Made by a program: the position numbers and the translations under genes. DNA of 64,000 nt from an uncultured Gammaproteobacteria bacterium (GTDB taxonomy: Bacteria > Pseudomonadota > Gammaproteobacteria > Steroidobacterales > XN24), in the NCBI GenBank assembly GCA_947259915.1, contig CAMYOC010000051.1, forward strand, positions 1 to 64,000, read 5' to 3'. How positions within the stretch are numbered: position 1 is the first letter of the stretch; every line of letters starts with the position of its first letter. Shown here piece by piece: positions 18,459 through 27,945 of the stretch. Below the pieces are notes generated by a model. That model was not told the origin of the DNA and made no database searches. It saw only the letters and a program-made list of their open reading frames with translations.

Positions 18459-18904
18459 TGGACCTGAAGGACCTGTACCGGGACGTGATCGTGGATCACA
18501 ATCGCTCGCCGCGGAACTTCCGCCAGATCGAGCCGCCGCGACATGATGCCGAAGGCTTCAATCCGCTATGCGGTGACAAGCTGCACGTCTATCTGCGACT
18601 CAAGGAAGGCGTCATCGAAGATATCAGCTTCGAAGGCTCGGGCTGCGCGATCTCCGTGGCGTCGGCCTCGCTGATGACCGAGGCGCTCAAGGGCAAGAGC
18701 GAAGCCGAAGCGCTGACGGTTTTCGAACGTATGCACGGACTGCTGGCGGGTAGCGATGACAATATCGGCGACCTGACCGAACTGGGTAAGCTGGCCGCCC
18801 TCGGTGGCGTCCGCGAGTACCCGACCCGGGTCAAGTGCGCCAGCCTGTGCTGGCACACCATGAAGTCCGCCCTCACCGGCACCGGCACCGCCACCACTGA
18901 ATGA
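18458..18904 (+). CDS. sufU: SufU zinc-type sulfur acceptor
   Basis: A 148-residue IscU-like protein of the SufU type, which in Bacillus accepts sulfur from SufS and carries it to SufB. The zinc ligands are conserved: Cys38 and Asp40 in PLCGDKL, Cys63 in GSGCAIS and Cys127 in RVKCASL. The long loop between Cys63 and Cys127 (about 18 residues beyond IscU) is characteristic of SufU. It replaces SufE and SufA, neither of which is present in this operon. Confidence 0.93.
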
Positions 18905-18919
18905 GCGAAAACAACAACG

Positions 18920-19471
18920 ATGTTTGGTAAGAACAGCGAGCCTGTACAACTATATCGGGACTGCCCCGCGGTACTGATCCCTGCCGGTGACGAGGTGATC
19001 CTGCGTCGCGGCGCGAATGCGTTTATCACCCAGGCCCTCGGCGGCAGCTTCACGATTTTTTTGGACGGCAATCTGTTCCGTATCGACGGACAGAACGCGG
19101 ACGCGCTGGGCAAGGATCCGGTGGAGCCGCCCACGCTCCCTCCGGACGCGTCCCGTGACGACGTGGAGCAGCTGGTCTGGGACCAGCTGCGCACGTGTTT
19201 CGATCCGGAGATTCCGCTGAATATCGTCGACCTGGGTCTGATCTATCGCTGTCAGCTACGTGCCGCCGAGGAAGGCTGGCGAGTGGACGTGGTCATGACC
19301 CTGACCGCGCCGGGCTGCGGTATGGGTGACATCCTGGTCCATGACGTGCGCAGCAAGCTGGAGATCATCCCCTCGGTAAAACGGGCCGATGTGGACCTTG
19401 TATTCGATCCACCGTGGAGCCAGGACATGATGTCCGAAGCCGCCCGGCTGCAGACCGGGATGATGTACTGA
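18920..19471 (+). CDS. sufT: SufT Fe-S maturation protein
   Basis: A 183-residue protein whose C-terminal half is a DUF59/MIP18 domain (CFDPEIPLNIVDLGLIY, then TLTAPGCGMGDI with the conserved Cys). The N-terminal half (CPAVLIPAGDEVILRRG, TQALGGSFTIFLDGNLFRI) is typical of SufT. SufT assists maturation of Fe-S enzymes. It follows sufU by 15 bases. Confidence 0.93.
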   Translation: MFGKNSEPVQLYRDCPAVLIPAGDEVILRRGANAFITQALGGSFTIFLDGNLFRIDGQNADALGKDPVEPPTLPPDASRDDVEQLVWDQLRTCFDPEIPLNIVDLGLIYRCQLRAAEEGWRVDVVMTLTAPGCGMGDILVHDVRSKLEIIPSVKRADVDLVFDPPWSQDMMSEAARLQTGMMY

Positions 19472-19487
19472 GTGGAGACCAACGCGG

Positions 19488-19808
19488 ATGGATGATCTGC
19501 AATGGCTTGATGTAACGCGTGAGGACGGCATCCCGCTCGGATCCTACGCCGAGCTGGAGACCGACGAACATCTGATCGCCGTGTTCAATATCGATGGCCA
19601 TCTCTACGCCATCGAAGACATTTGCACCCACGACGGCGCAGAGCTGGCGGGCGGCCCGATCCAGGGGGACCAGATCATGTGCCCCCGCCATGGCGCGCGC
19701 TTCTGTCTGCGCACCGGCAAGGCGCTGTCGGCGCCGGCCTACGAGGACATCTCGACCTTTGACGTCAGGATCCACGAGGGACGGATCCAGGTAGGCGTAC
19801 CTGCATGA
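19488..19808 (+). CDS. Rieske [2Fe-2S] ferredoxin-type protein
   Basis: A 106-residue soluble Rieske protein, probably an electron carrier. Cluster ligands are Cys46 and His48 in DICTHDGAELAGG and Cys65 and His68 in CPRHGARF. The closest family resemblance is to the ferredoxin subunit of non-heme iron oxygenases, but no oxygenase is nearby, and its place at the end of the SUF operon suggests an Fe-S assembly or quality-control link. It overlaps the next gene by four bases. Confidence 0.93.
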   Translation: MDDLQWLDVTREDGIPLGSYAELETDEHLIAVFNIDGHLYAIEDICTHDGAELAGGPIQGDQIMCPRHGARFCLRTGKALSAPAYEDISTFDVRIHEGRIQVGVPA

Positions 19809-20224
19809 ACAGCCGAAATATCAACCACTGTATGGCCCTGCTTGCGCTGGTGTGCCTGCTCTCGCCGCTAACCGGCGGCGCGGAACAAATGCTTGTCCCC
19901 GCAGAACGGGGCGCGATCGACTTTCTGCTCCAGCAGGTCGAGCAGTCTGACGCTGTGTTTATCCGCAACGGCAAAGACCATGACGGCACCGAGGCCGCCC
20001 GGCATATGCAGCGCAAGTTCAAACATTATCTGGACAAGGGCAAGGTGCATTCCGCCGAAGATTTTGTCCGGCTGGCCGGGACCGGCAGTCTGATCAGCGG
20101 TCGTCCCTATCGAATGCGTTTGACCGACGGCAGCGAAATCGAGACCGCCACCTGGCTGAATGACGCGCTGGCCGCATACCGCGCTGAACAGAACCGGCAG
20201 CGCGCGGCGCAGGCCTCGCCATGA
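19805..20224 (+). CDS. DUF5329 (YfeK-like) periplasmic protein
   Basis: A 139-residue exported protein with a signal peptide (ALLALVCLLSPLTGGA) and a compact domain: IDFLLQQVEQSDAVFIRNGKD, a helix with RHMQRKFKHYLDKGKV, and SAEDFVRLAGTGSLISGRPY. The pattern matches the DUF5329 family, which includes YfeK; function is unknown. It overlaps the Rieske gene (ATGA) and the next ORF (ATGA), so it is within the SUF transcription unit or a read-through extension of it. Confidence 0.8.
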   Translation: MNSRNINHCMALLALVCLLSPLTGGAEQMLVPAERGAIDFLLQQVEQSDAVFIRNGKDHDGTEAARHMQRKFKHYLDKGKVHSAEDFVRLAGTGSLISGRPYRMRLTDGSEIETATWLNDALAAYRAEQNRQRAAQASP

Positions 20225-21624
20225 AGCCAGGGCTCAGGCTGGTGTTCTTGACCCTGCTGTGGATGGGGGTCGGCGGCTGCGTTAGCCACAGACTGTCACC
20301 CGAGCCGCATCTGCGGGCCCATGAGGAGCCATGGCAGATCAGGCCGGCTTCGATGTCGACCCCGACGCTAAACGTGATGACCATCAATCTGGCTCACGGA
20401 CGCGGCAACGGTGTCCATCAGGCTTTGCAGGATGGCGACCGGGCCCGCGAGAACCTGGATGCCGTCGGTGCGCTGATCAGACGCGAAAAACCACAGATCG
20501 TGGCGCTGCAGGAAGCGGACGCTCCATCTGCCTGGAGCGGGTCCTTTGACCATGTCAGCTACCTGGCCGAGCGAACCGGCTTGTCGTGGAGCCTGCAGGT
20601 CGCCCATGCCGAGGGCGCCGGGCTGCGCTACGGGACCGGACTGATATCCGGGCTGCCGGTCGCCGACACCGGTGCTTACACCTTCGCGCCAGCGGCGGGC
20701 ACCCTGCCCAAGGGGTTCAGCCTGGTCACCGTGCGTTGGACCGATACCGGAGAGCTGGTAGACGTGGTCTCGGTCCATCTGGAGCCGCTGCGCGAGGCGG
20801 TGCGGCAGCAGCAGACGCAGCAATTCATCGCGGCCCTCGCAGACCGCGGTCGGCCGCTGGTGATCATGGGTGACTTCAACACCGAGTGGGGCCACGATGA
20901 CGGCGTCCTCGAGACCATCACCCGTGATCTTGGGCTGAGGGCGTTCGCGGCAACCGCGCCGGATCTTGAAACTTTCCCGCGCCTGGACCGCCGCCTGGAC
21001 TGGATCCTTGCCTCGGCGGATTTTGAGTTCGCCGATTATCGGGTGCTGCCCGATCCCGTCTCCGATCACCGCGTCGTGGTCGCGACGCTGCGAGGACGGC
21101 ATGTGAAGCGCCTGACCCTGTTACGGCACGCTAAATCCAGCTGGGATGATGCGGGTCTGGATGACTATGACAGACCGCTCAATCCGCGCGGTCGGCGGGA
21201 CGCACCGGAGATGGGGCGACGTCTGAAGGCAGCGGACCAGGTGCCGGACATGCTGATCTCCAGTCCGGCCATGCGCGCCGTGAGCACCGCGCGCATGGCG
21301 GCCCGCGAGATGGGCTTCCCTGAACATCGCATTATTGAAGATCGATCGCTCTATCATGCCAGCAACCGTGAGTTGTTCTCCGTACTGACATCGCTGGAAA
21401 CGCTCGCGGCACACCTGATGGTGGTCGGTCACAATCCGGGGCTCACCGACTTCGCCTCCAGCCTGAGCCCGGTGCGCATCGACAACCTGCCGACCGCGAG
21501 CCTGTTCTGCGTCGATCTGGATATAGAGGACTGGAACGAGCTTGCGCCCGGCAGCGGCCGCTTCGCATACTACGACTTTCCAAAAAACACCCGGGGCGCG
21601 GTGCTGACCGCCAGCGATCTTTGA
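20221..21624 (+). CDS. EEP-family hydrolase in frame with SixA-type phosphatase
   Basis: A single 467-codon frame with two domains. Residues 1-20 are a lipoprotein signal (MGVGGC). About 48-290 form an endonuclease/exonuclease/phosphatase domain (NVMTINLAHG, QIVALQEAD, IMGDFNTEW, DPVSDHRVVVA). From residue 295 there is a histidine phosphatase of the SixA type (LLRHAKSSWDD, His303; later VVGHNPGL). There is no stop codon between the domains, but a GTG at 21103 with GAGG seven bases upstream begins the SixA part exactly at its usual N-terminus. The ORF may thus yield a fusion and a separate SixA, or two genes that lost a stop between them. A lipoprotein-linked SixA domain would lie outside the cytoplasm, which is odd. 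Confidence 0.8.
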   Translation: MKPGLRLVFLTLLWMGVGGCVSHRLSPEPHLRAHEEPWQIRPASMSTPTLNVMTINLAHGRGNGVHQALQDGDRARENLDAVGALIRREKPQIVALQEADAPSAWSGSFDHVSYLAERTGLSWSLQVAHAEGAGLRYGTGLISGLPVADTGAYTFAPAAGTLPKGFSLVTVRWTDTGELVDVVSVHLEPLREAVRQQQTQQFIAALADRGRPLVIMGDFNTEWGHDDGVLETITRDLGLRAFAATAPDLETFPRLDRRLDWILASADFEFADYRVLPDPVSDHRVVVATLRGRHVKRLTLLRHAKSSWDDAGLDDYDRPLNPRGRRDAPEMGRRLKAADQVPDMLISSPAMRAVSTARMAAREMGFPEHRIIEDRSLYHASNRELFSVLTSLETLAAHLMVVGHNPGLTDFASSLSPVRIDNLPTASLFCVDLDIEDWNELAPGSGRFAYYDFPKNTRGAVLTASDL

Positions 21625-21672
21625 AGCGACGGTCGAGCGCGTTCGATCCAGTCACAACAGGAGCACAAGTCC

Positions 21673-22281
21673 ATGTCTTCGAGCCGTCAGGCCGATGTCG
21701 CCGAACCCATCCACGAACTGATCGCCAACCGCTGGAGTCCCCGCGCCATCGATCCCGATCGACCGGTCACGCGGGCCCAGATCACGTCTCTGCTCGAGGC
21801 GGCGCGCTGGGCACCTTCATGTTTTGGAGACGAGCCCTGGCGCTTCCTGGTCTACGATCGGGCCAGCGCCAGCGAAGACTGGGAGCGGGCCTTTGCCTGT
21901 CTTGTCGAGGGCAACCAGGCCTGGGTAAAAAACGCGCCGCTGCTCCTGGCCGCGGTGGCCGGCGCCCGCTTTCGCCATAACGACAAGCCCAACCGTTGGG
22001 CCCAATACGACACCGGCGCCGCCAGCGTGAGTCTGTGTCTGCAGGCGAGCGCGCTGGGGCTGGTGGCCCACCAGATGGGCGGATTCGACGGCGTGAGGCT
22101 GGCGAAGACATTCGACATACCCGAGGAGTACACACCGATGGCGATGATCGCCGTCGGTCATCCCGGCGATCCACAGCTGCTCCCAGAAGCGCTGCGGGAG
22201 AAGGAGTCAGCGCAACGCCAACGTCAACCGCTGGAGGTCATCGCCTTTGCCGGACGCTGGTCGGCGCCCTACCGGGCCTGA
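21673..22281 (+). CDS. nitroreductase-family protein
   Basis: A 202-residue FMN-dependent nitroreductase. The family opens with [16 protein letters not shown], then [15 protein letters not shown] (phosphate-binding segment) and [11 protein letters not shown]; the late motif [13 protein letters not shown] matches. Substrate is unknown, probably a quinone or nitro compound. It follows the EEP-SixA gene by 48 bases and converges on sdaA. Confidence 0.87.
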   Translation: MSSSRQADVAEPIHELIANRWSPRAIDPDRPVTRAQITSLLEAARWAPSCFGDEPWRFLVYDRASASEDWERAFACLVEGNQAWVKNAPLLLAAVAGARFRHNDKPNRWAQYDTGAASVSLCLQASALGLVAHQMGGFDGVRLAKTFDIPEEYTPMAMIAVGHPGDPQLLPEALREKESAQRQRQPLEVIAFAGRWSAPYRA

Positions 22282-22331
22282 TGTCCCGCTGCGCAGAGCG
22301 CCCGCCCCGGCATGCATCTCGGCCTGCCGAC

Positions 22332-22349
22332 TGCTGAGCAGACTCAGCA
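22332..22349. other. hairpin at convergent nitroreductase/sdaA ends
   Basis: A perfect 7-base stem TGCTGAG, loop CAGA, CTCAGCA spans the end of sdaA between the convergent genes. No U-tract follows, so it is a weak terminator candidate only. Confidence 0.3.
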
Positions 22350-23699
22350 TTCGATGACGTTGACCGCTAATCCGCCCTGGGAGGTCTCTTTGTACACCTG
22401 CGACATGTCGTGTCCGGTCTGGCGCATGGTCTCGATGACCTGATCCAGACTGACCTTCTGTTTGCCGTCGCCGCGCATGGCCATGCGCGCCGCGTTGATC
22501 GCCTTGACTGCGCCCATGGCGTTGCGTTCGATACAGGGTATCTGCACCAGCCCGGCGATCGGGTCGCAGGTCAGCCCGAGGTTGTGCTCCATACCGATCT
22601 CGGCCGCGTTCTCCACCTGACCGTTGCTGCCGCCCAGGGCAGAGACCAGTCCGCCGGCGGCCATCGAGCAAGCCACCCCGACTTCGCCCTGACAGCCCAT
22701 CTCGGCGCCTGAGATCGAGGCGTTGGTCTTATAGAGGATGCCGATGGCGCCGGCGGTGAGCAGGAAACGCAGGATCCCGGCCTCGTCGGCCCCGGACACA
22801 AAGCGTCGATAGTAGTGCAGGACCGCCGGCACGATACCGGCCGCGCCGTTGGTCGGCGCCGTTACCACCTGACCGCCCGCCGCGTTCTCTTCGTTGACCG
22901 CGAGGGCATACGCATTGACCCAGTCCATAAAATCACCGGCCGCCCCATCGCCGCAAAGCTCCCGGTAAAGCTGCGGCGCGCGCCGTTTGACCTTGAGCAC
23001 GCCGGGCAGCAGCCCCTCGGCCTCAAAACCCCGGCGCACGCAGCGGCACATGACTTCCCAGATCGCCAGCAGCCGCGCCCGGGTCTCTGCCTTGGGACGC
23101 CAGGCGCCCTCGTTGCGCAACACCAGTCGATGGATCGACAGTTGCTCGCGTTCGCACAAAGCCAGCATCTCAGTCGCTGATTTGTACGGATAGCGCAGCG
23201 TCTCCATCCGCTCTTGCTGGTCTTCTTCGCCGGCGCGCAGGATGGCGCCGCCGCCGACCGAAAAAAACTCCTCGCTCAACAACGTCTGTCCGGCCGCATC
23301 GAGAGCGGTGAAACGCATGCCGTTGGGATGGCGCGGCAGGATCTGGTCGCGGTGGAACAGCAAATCCAGGTCTTCGTCAAAGTCGATTTCCGGCCCGTCG
23401 GCCAGCCGCATGCGGCCTTGCTCGCGGATCCGCGCCAGCCGCCCGGACACCCGTTCGCCGTCAAACTGCTCCGGATCCTCACCCTCCAGACCAACCAGCA
23501 CCGCCATGTCAGTGCAGTGGCCCTTGCCGGTCAGCGCCAGCGAGCCATAGAGCTGTGCGCCCACTCGCGCCACCTGGTCCAGCACGTTGCGTGCGCGCAG
23601 ATCGCTCACGAAACAGCCGGCCGCTCGCATCGGCCCCATGGTATGAGAACTCGACGGTCCGACGCCGAGCTTGAAGATATCGAAGACGCTGACCGACAT
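22344..23699 (-). CDS. sdaA: L-serine ammonia-lyase
   Basis: A 451-residue Fe-S dependent serine deaminase giving pyruvate and ammonia. N-terminal signature [19 protein letters not shown]; the cluster region includes [18 protein letters not shown] and [16 protein letters not shown], with the cysteines expected for the 4Fe-4S site. One-chain form as in E. coli SdaA. It is 15 bases after putA, suggesting shared transcription for amino-acid catabolism. Confidence 0.96.
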   Translation of the reverse strand: MSVSVFDIFKLGVGPSSSHTMGPMRAAGCFVSDLRARNVLDQVARVGAQLYGSLALTGKGHCTDMAVLVGLEGEDPEQFDGERVSGRLARIREQGRMRLADGPEIDFDEDLDLLFHRDQILPRHPNGMRFTALDAAGQTLLSEEFFSVGGGAILRAGEEDQQERMETLRYPYKSATEMLALCEREQLSIHRLVLRNEGAWRPKAETRARLLAIWEVMCRCVRRGFEAEGLLPGVLKVKRRAPQLYRELCGDGAAGDFMDWVNAYALAVNEENAAGGQVVTAPTNGAAGIVPAVLHYYRRFVSGADEAGILRFLLTAGAIGILYKTNASISGAEMGCQGEVGVACSMAAGGLVSALGGSNGQVENAAEIGMEHNLGLTCDPIAGLVQIPCIERNAMGAVKAINAARMAMRGDGKQKVSLDQVIETMRQTGHDMSQVYKETSQGGLAVNVIEC

Positions 23700-23714
23700 C
23701 AGCCGGTCTGCCTG

Positions 23715-26700
23715 CTAATCGTCATCGAGAGACAGCAGGCTGGCGTTGCCACCGACCGCTGCAGTATTGATGGTCAGCGTCCGCTCCACCGCGAAGCGGT
23801 GCAGATACCCCGGCCCCCCGGCTTTTGGTCCGGTTCCGGACAGACCGCGTCCGCCGAAGGGCTGCACGCCCACCGCCGCCCCAATCATATTGCGATTGAC
23901 GTAGGCGTTACCCACGCGGACGCTACGCGCGATCCGCATGGCCTGGGAATCGATCCGGCTGTGGATACCCAGGGTCAGCCCGTAGCCGGTGGCGTTGATC
24001 TGTTCGATCACCCGATCCAGATCCCGGGCCCGATAGCGGATCACGTGGAGTACGGGGCCGAATACCTCCCGATGAAGCTGATCGAGGCTGTCAATCTCGA
24101 CCGCCATCGGCGCGAAGAAATGGCCGTGTCCGGTGTCCTCACCGGGTTCGCAACGGTAGATCAGACGCCCCTCGCTGACGATGCGCTCGGCGTGCGCCTC
24201 GAGGATGCCCAGCGCATCGGCATCGATCACCGGACCGACGTCGGTCCGCAACAAGCCCGGATCACCGACGACCTGAAGCGCCATATAGCCCTTGAGCAAT
24301 TCGATCGTGCGATCGGCGATGTCTTCCTGCAGGAACAACGCGCGCAGCGCGGAACAACGCTGCCCGGCGCTGTTGAACGCAGAGTGCACCGCATCGACGA
24401 CCACCTGTTCCGGCAACGCGGAGCTGTCCACCAGCATCGCGTTTTGTCCGCCGGTCTCGGCGATCAGCGCAGCGATCGGTCCGCTCCTCGACGCCAGCGC
24501 CTTGTTGATGATCTGTGCGGTCTCGGTGGAGCCGGTAAACGCGACCCCGGCGATCCGCGGATCGGGCAGGATTGGCGCCGCCAGCTCCGGCCCCATGCCG
24601 GGCAGAAAGCCAAGGACCGCGGGCGGGATACCGGCTTCATGCAGCAGCTGCACCGCACGAAACGCGACCAGCGACGTCTGTTCGGCCGGTTTCGCGATCA
24701 CCGAATTGCCGGCCGCCAGCGCGGCAGCCACCTGACCGGCAAATATGGCCAGTGGGAAATTCCACGGACTGATGCAGAAAAATACGCCGCGACCATGCAG
24801 CGACAATTCGTTGCGCTCACCCGTGGGGCCGGGCATCAAACGCGGCGCGCCAAATTCTTCTTCGCAGCGTGCGGCGTAATAACGCAGAAAATCCACCGCC
24901 TCGCGGATCTCCGCCTGACTGTCAGGGATGCTCTTGCCGGCCTCGCGTACACACAGGGCCATCAGCTCGGGGCTGTTCGCCTCAAACAGGTCCGCCGCGT
25001 GGCTGAGGATATCGGCGCGCTCGGTAGCGGGCGTGGCATCCCAGGCCGGATAGGCGGCAGCCGCCACATCGACCGCGCTGCGCGCGGCGGCCTCATCGGC
25101 AAAGCGCACGGTGCCGACCACACGGCGGGTGTCCGCGGGGTCTGTCGACTGTACCTCGTGACCCCCGAGCAGCTTGCCGTCGACCAGTGGCCCGGCGATG
25201 CGGCTACCGGCCAGCGCGCGATGCATCGCGGTCTCCAGGTTCTCCAGTTGGAGCGGATCATCGAGCAGGATGCCGCGTGAGTTTTTGCGTTCTGCGCCGA
25301 AGATATCCTCCGGCTTGGGGATGCGCGGATGACGGATCGAGCTGAGCGCCAGGACCGTGTCCACCGGGTCCGCGACGATAGCGTCAATCGGCGCGTCCTC
25401 ATCCACGATCCGGTTGACAAACGAGGTGTTGGATCCGTTTTCCAGCAGGCGCCGGACCAGATAGGGCAGCAGGTCTTCGTGGTTGCCGACCGGGGCGTAG
25501 ACCCGACACGGCAGATTCATCTTGTCTTCGCCGATAACCTCATCGTAAAGCTCCTCGCCCATGCCGTGGAGACGCTGGAACTCGAAGCCTTTTTTGTCGC
25601 CGGCCAGGTGCACGATGCTGGCCAGGGTCTGCGCGTTATGGGTGGCGAACTGGCAATAGATCTGCGGCCGCGCCGCCAGCAGCTCCTTTGCGCAGGCGAG
25701 ATAACACACATCGGAATTGGGTTTGTGGGTGAAAACCGGATAATCGTCCAGCCCCTGCTCCTGGGCGTGTTTGATCTCGGCGTCCCAGTAGGCGCCCTTG
25801 ACCACGCGGACCTCGATAGTGCGGCCGACGTCTCTGGCCAGATCGACCAGCCAGCGCACCAGTGCCAGGGACCGCTTCTGATAGGTCTGGATGGCCAGAC
25901 CGAAGCCTGACCAGCCGTCCAGCAGCGGATCGCGATAGACCGATTCGAACAACTCCAGCGACAACGCCAGTCGGTTCATCTCCTCGGCGTCCACGGTCAG
26001 GCCGATGCCGACCTTTTTCGACAACAGCGCAAGCTCGAGCAACATCGGCCGCAGTTCGGCGATGACACGCTCCCGCTGCGCGTGTTCGTAGCGCGGATAC
26101 AGCGCCGACAATTTCACCGAGATACTCGGTGCCGCATAGACCGAGGCGGCCCTGAAACCGGTGGTGCCGATCGCCTCGATACCCTTGCAGTAGGCCTCGA
26201 AATAGTTACGCGAGTCCGGCATCGTCAGCGCCGCCTCGCCGAGCATGTCAAAGGTGTAGCGGTAGTTCGCGTTAGTGCCGCTTTGTGAGCGTTTGAGGGC
26301 CTCGGCGATGGTGCGCCCCATCACGAATTGATGACCCATGATCTTCATCGCCTGGCGCATGGCGCCGCGGATGACCGGCTCGCCGGCACGGGTCACCAGG
26401 CGCTTCATAAAGCGGCTGGGATGTTCGACCGTGTCCTGATCGAGGCGGATGATGCGTCCGGTCAGCATCAGGCCCCAGGTCGAAGCATTGACGAACGCAG
26501 ACTCGCTGGTGCCCAGATGCTCCCGCCAGTTGCCGGCCAGCAGCTTGTCGGCGATCAGCTTGTCGGCGGTCTCCTTGTCCGGCACGCGCAGCAACGCTTC
26601 CGCCAGACACATCAGCACCACGCCCTCCTGGGAGGACAGGTCGTACTTGCTCATAAACGCGTCCAACCCACCGGTCTTGCCGCGGTTGGCCCGCACCGCC

Positions 26701-26903
26701 CGGACCAGATCAATCGCGGTCTCACGTATCTTCGCCTTGCGCCCGGGTTCCACGGTCGCAATCGGCAATAATTCGCGGACGATGGTTTCCTCGTCAGCCA
26801 GATAGGCAGCGTTCAGCTCGCGGACCAGCGCCGGCTCCGGCATGGCGTTGTCGGCATTGACGATGGACAGGGGTTCGGGGGCGACGGGCGTGGTGGCATG
26901 CAC
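23715..26903 (-). CDS. putA: bifunctional proline dehydrogenase / P5C dehydrogenase
   Basis: A 1062-residue membrane-associated enzyme that oxidises proline to glutamate in two steps. The PRODH barrel spans roughly 130-520 (KLSALYPRYEHAQRERV, VKGAYWDAEIKHAQ). The aldehyde dehydrogenase spans about 570-1030 (FCISPWNFPLAIFAGQVAA, FTGSTETAQI, catalytic Cys in SAGQRCSALRA). The N-terminus lacks the ribbon-helix-helix DNA-binding domain present in E. coli PutA, and the length is shorter accordingly, so this is a non-regulatory PutA. Start GTG at 26903 has AGAGGA upstream. Confidence 0.95.
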   Translation of the reverse strand: MHATTPVAPEPLSIVNADNAMPEPALVRELNAAYLADEETIVRELLPIATVEPGRKAKIRETAIDLVRAVRANRGKTGGLDAFMSKYDLSSQEGVVLMCLAEALLRVPDKETADKLIADKLLAGNWREHLGTSESAFVNASTWGLMLTGRIIRLDQDTVEHPSRFMKRLVTRAGEPVIRGAMRQAMKIMGHQFVMGRTIAEALKRSQSGTNANYRYTFDMLGEAALTMPDSRNYFEAYCKGIEAIGTTGFRAASVYAAPSISVKLSALYPRYEHAQRERVIAELRPMLLELALLSKKVGIGLTVDAEEMNRLALSLELFESVYRDPLLDGWSGFGLAIQTYQKRSLALVRWLVDLARDVGRTIEVRVVKGAYWDAEIKHAQEQGLDDYPVFTHKPNSDVCYLACAKELLAARPQIYCQFATHNAQTLASIVHLAGDKKGFEFQRLHGMGEELYDEVIGEDKMNLPCRVYAPVGNHEDLLPYLVRRLLENGSNTSFVNRIVDEDAPIDAIVADPVDTVLALSSIRHPRIPKPEDIFGAERKNSRGILLDDPLQLENLETAMHRALAGSRIAGPLVDGKLLGGHEVQSTDPADTRRVVGTVRFADEAAARSAVDVAAAAYPAWDATPATERADILSHAADLFEANSPELMALCVREAGKSIPDSQAEIREAVDFLRYYAARCEEEFGAPRLMPGPTGERNELSLHGRGVFFCISPWNFPLAIFAGQVAAALAAGNSVIAKPAEQTSLVAFRAVQLLHEAGIPPAVLGFLPGMGPELAAPILPDPRIAGVAFTGSTETAQIINKALASRSGPIAALIAETGGQNAMLVDSSALPEQVVVDAVHSAFNSAGQRCSALRALFLQEDIADRTIELLKGYMALQVVGDPGLLRTDVGPVIDADALGILEAHAERIVSEGRLIYRCEPGEDTGHGHFFAPMAVEIDSLDQLHREVFGPVLHVIRYRARDLDRVIEQINATGYGLTLGIHSRIDSQAMRIARSVRVGNAYVNRNMIGAAVGVQPFGGRGLSGTGPKAGGPGYLHRFAVERTLTINTAAVGGNASLLSLDDD

Positions 26904-27031
26904 GGCTTGGATCCTCTTCGCGGTATGCCTGCCGTACCGCCCGGGTGCGAGCGCGTCGGCAAGGCGGATTCGATCAACAAATTATAGGAGATGCGGGCCT
27001 CCGTCGCACTGACGACGGACGCCAACCGTGC
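26904..27031 (-). promoter_or_regulatory. putA upstream region
   Basis: A minus-strand TATAAT (26981-26986) is a good -10 but has no clear -35. A hairpin CCGTCG-CACTGA-CGACGG lies at 27001-27018 with no U-tract. No gene is seen. Confidence 0.4.
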
Positions 27032-27445
27032 CTAGCGTTTCGCCCTCCACGCCCGATAATCGGCCAGGATCCGGGCATGGTCGAACACTAGCGGCGGCAA
27101 GGCATCGAGCGGGAACACGGCGGCCTCGGCGGCGTCATCCGCCCCGACCGGATGGCCGTCAGCACGGCCGACGAAAACCGCGCTTACGGTGTGACCGCGG
27201 GGATCCCGTCCCGGATCGGAATACACGCCCAGCAGTTCCAGCTGGCGCACATCCAGACCGGTTTCCTCCCTGGCTTCGCGCACCGCCGCCGCTTCGACAG
27301 TCTCGCCGACGTCCACAAAACCGCCGGGTAGCGCCCAGCCCATCGGCGGATTTGCGCGCCGGATCAGCACCACGGAGGGCGACTCGGCAGCAGCCGGTTC
27401 GATCACCACGTCGGCGGCCAGCAACGGCGTTCGCGGTCGCGTCAT
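27032..27445 (-). CDS. NUDIX hydrolase
   Basis: A 137-residue cytoplasmic NUDIX pyrophosphatase. The NUDIX box is complete: [20 protein letters not shown] followed by ETGL. Substrate is not evident; ADP-ribose or oxidised nucleotides are usual. Begins two bases after the hslR stop (TGAgcATG), so it is translated with hslR. Confidence 0.9.
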   Translation of the reverse strand: MTRPRTPLLAADVVIEPAAAESPSVVLIRRANPPMGWALPGGFVDVGETVEAAAVREAREETGLDVRQLELLGVYSDPGRDPRGHTVSAVFVGRADGHPVGADDAAEAAVFPLDALPPLVFDHARILADYRAWRAKR

Positions 27446-27447
27446 GC

Positions 27448-27846
27448 TCAGCCCTCGCGGCGCCGGGTGAAACGCACGATCTGACGTCGGGCGCGTTTGT
27501 CCGGCCGGGTTTCGGGGCCGGCGGTGATGCTGCGTTGCAGGGCGCGCTCCTCACGCAGCGCGTCCCTCGCCGCCCGGCTTTCGGCATGCTCCTCGTAGAG
27601 CGTGGCCGCCATGGTAGCGGAGCCCCGCCGCCGGGCCAGGGCGACGACCGTGAGATCAAAACGGTAAGGCCCCTTGGACACGCTGAGCTCGTCCCCGGTT
27701 TTGACGCCGTGCGACGGTTTGACCCGCTGGCCGTTGAGATGCACCCGGCCACCGCTGATGGCGGCCTGGGCCAGTCCGCGGGTCTTGAAAAAACGCGCGG
27801 CCCACAGCCACTTGTCCAGCCTCACCTGTGCCCGTTCCGTCTCCAT
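27448..27846 (-). CDS. hslR: heat-shock RNA-binding protein Hsp15
   Basis: A 132-residue S4-domain protein that rescues stalled 50S subunits carrying peptidyl-tRNA after heat shock. The S4 motif is [19 protein letters not shown] and [15 protein letters not shown]. The C-terminal tail is basic ([16 protein letters not shown]). The ATG at 27846 gives the usual Hsp15 length (133 in E. coli). It is divergent from kbl. Confidence 0.92.
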   Translation of the reverse strand: METERAQVRLDKWLWAARFFKTRGLAQAAISGGRVHLNGQRVKPSHGVKTGDELSVSKGPYRFDLTVVALARRRGSATMAATLYEEHAESRAARDALREERALQRSITAGPETRPDKRARRQIVRFTRRREG

Positions 27847-27911
27847 CGTGCTGCCGCCGGTTGCGCCCCTGTTTACCTGATGTCTGCGGAGTCTAACCCA
27901 GACACGGCTGC

Positions 27912-27917
27912 TATAAT
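27912..27917 (+). promoter_or_regulatory. kbl -10 element
   Basis: A consensus TATAAT 28 bases before the kbl start codon. The -35 17 bases upstream is not consensus, so the promoter may be activator dependent. Confidence 0.45.
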
Positions 27918-27945
27918 TCCTGCTCTTCCGGCGGAGTACCACAGC

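Noticed and set aside
23214-25280. 688-codon open frame antisense to sdaA and putA
   Set aside because: Shadow of well-supported genes in a GC-rich sequence; the protein is low complexity and without domains.
27001-27018. Hairpin CCGTCG/CGACGG after the NUDIX gene as a terminator
   Set aside because: No T-run on either side and only six base pairs.
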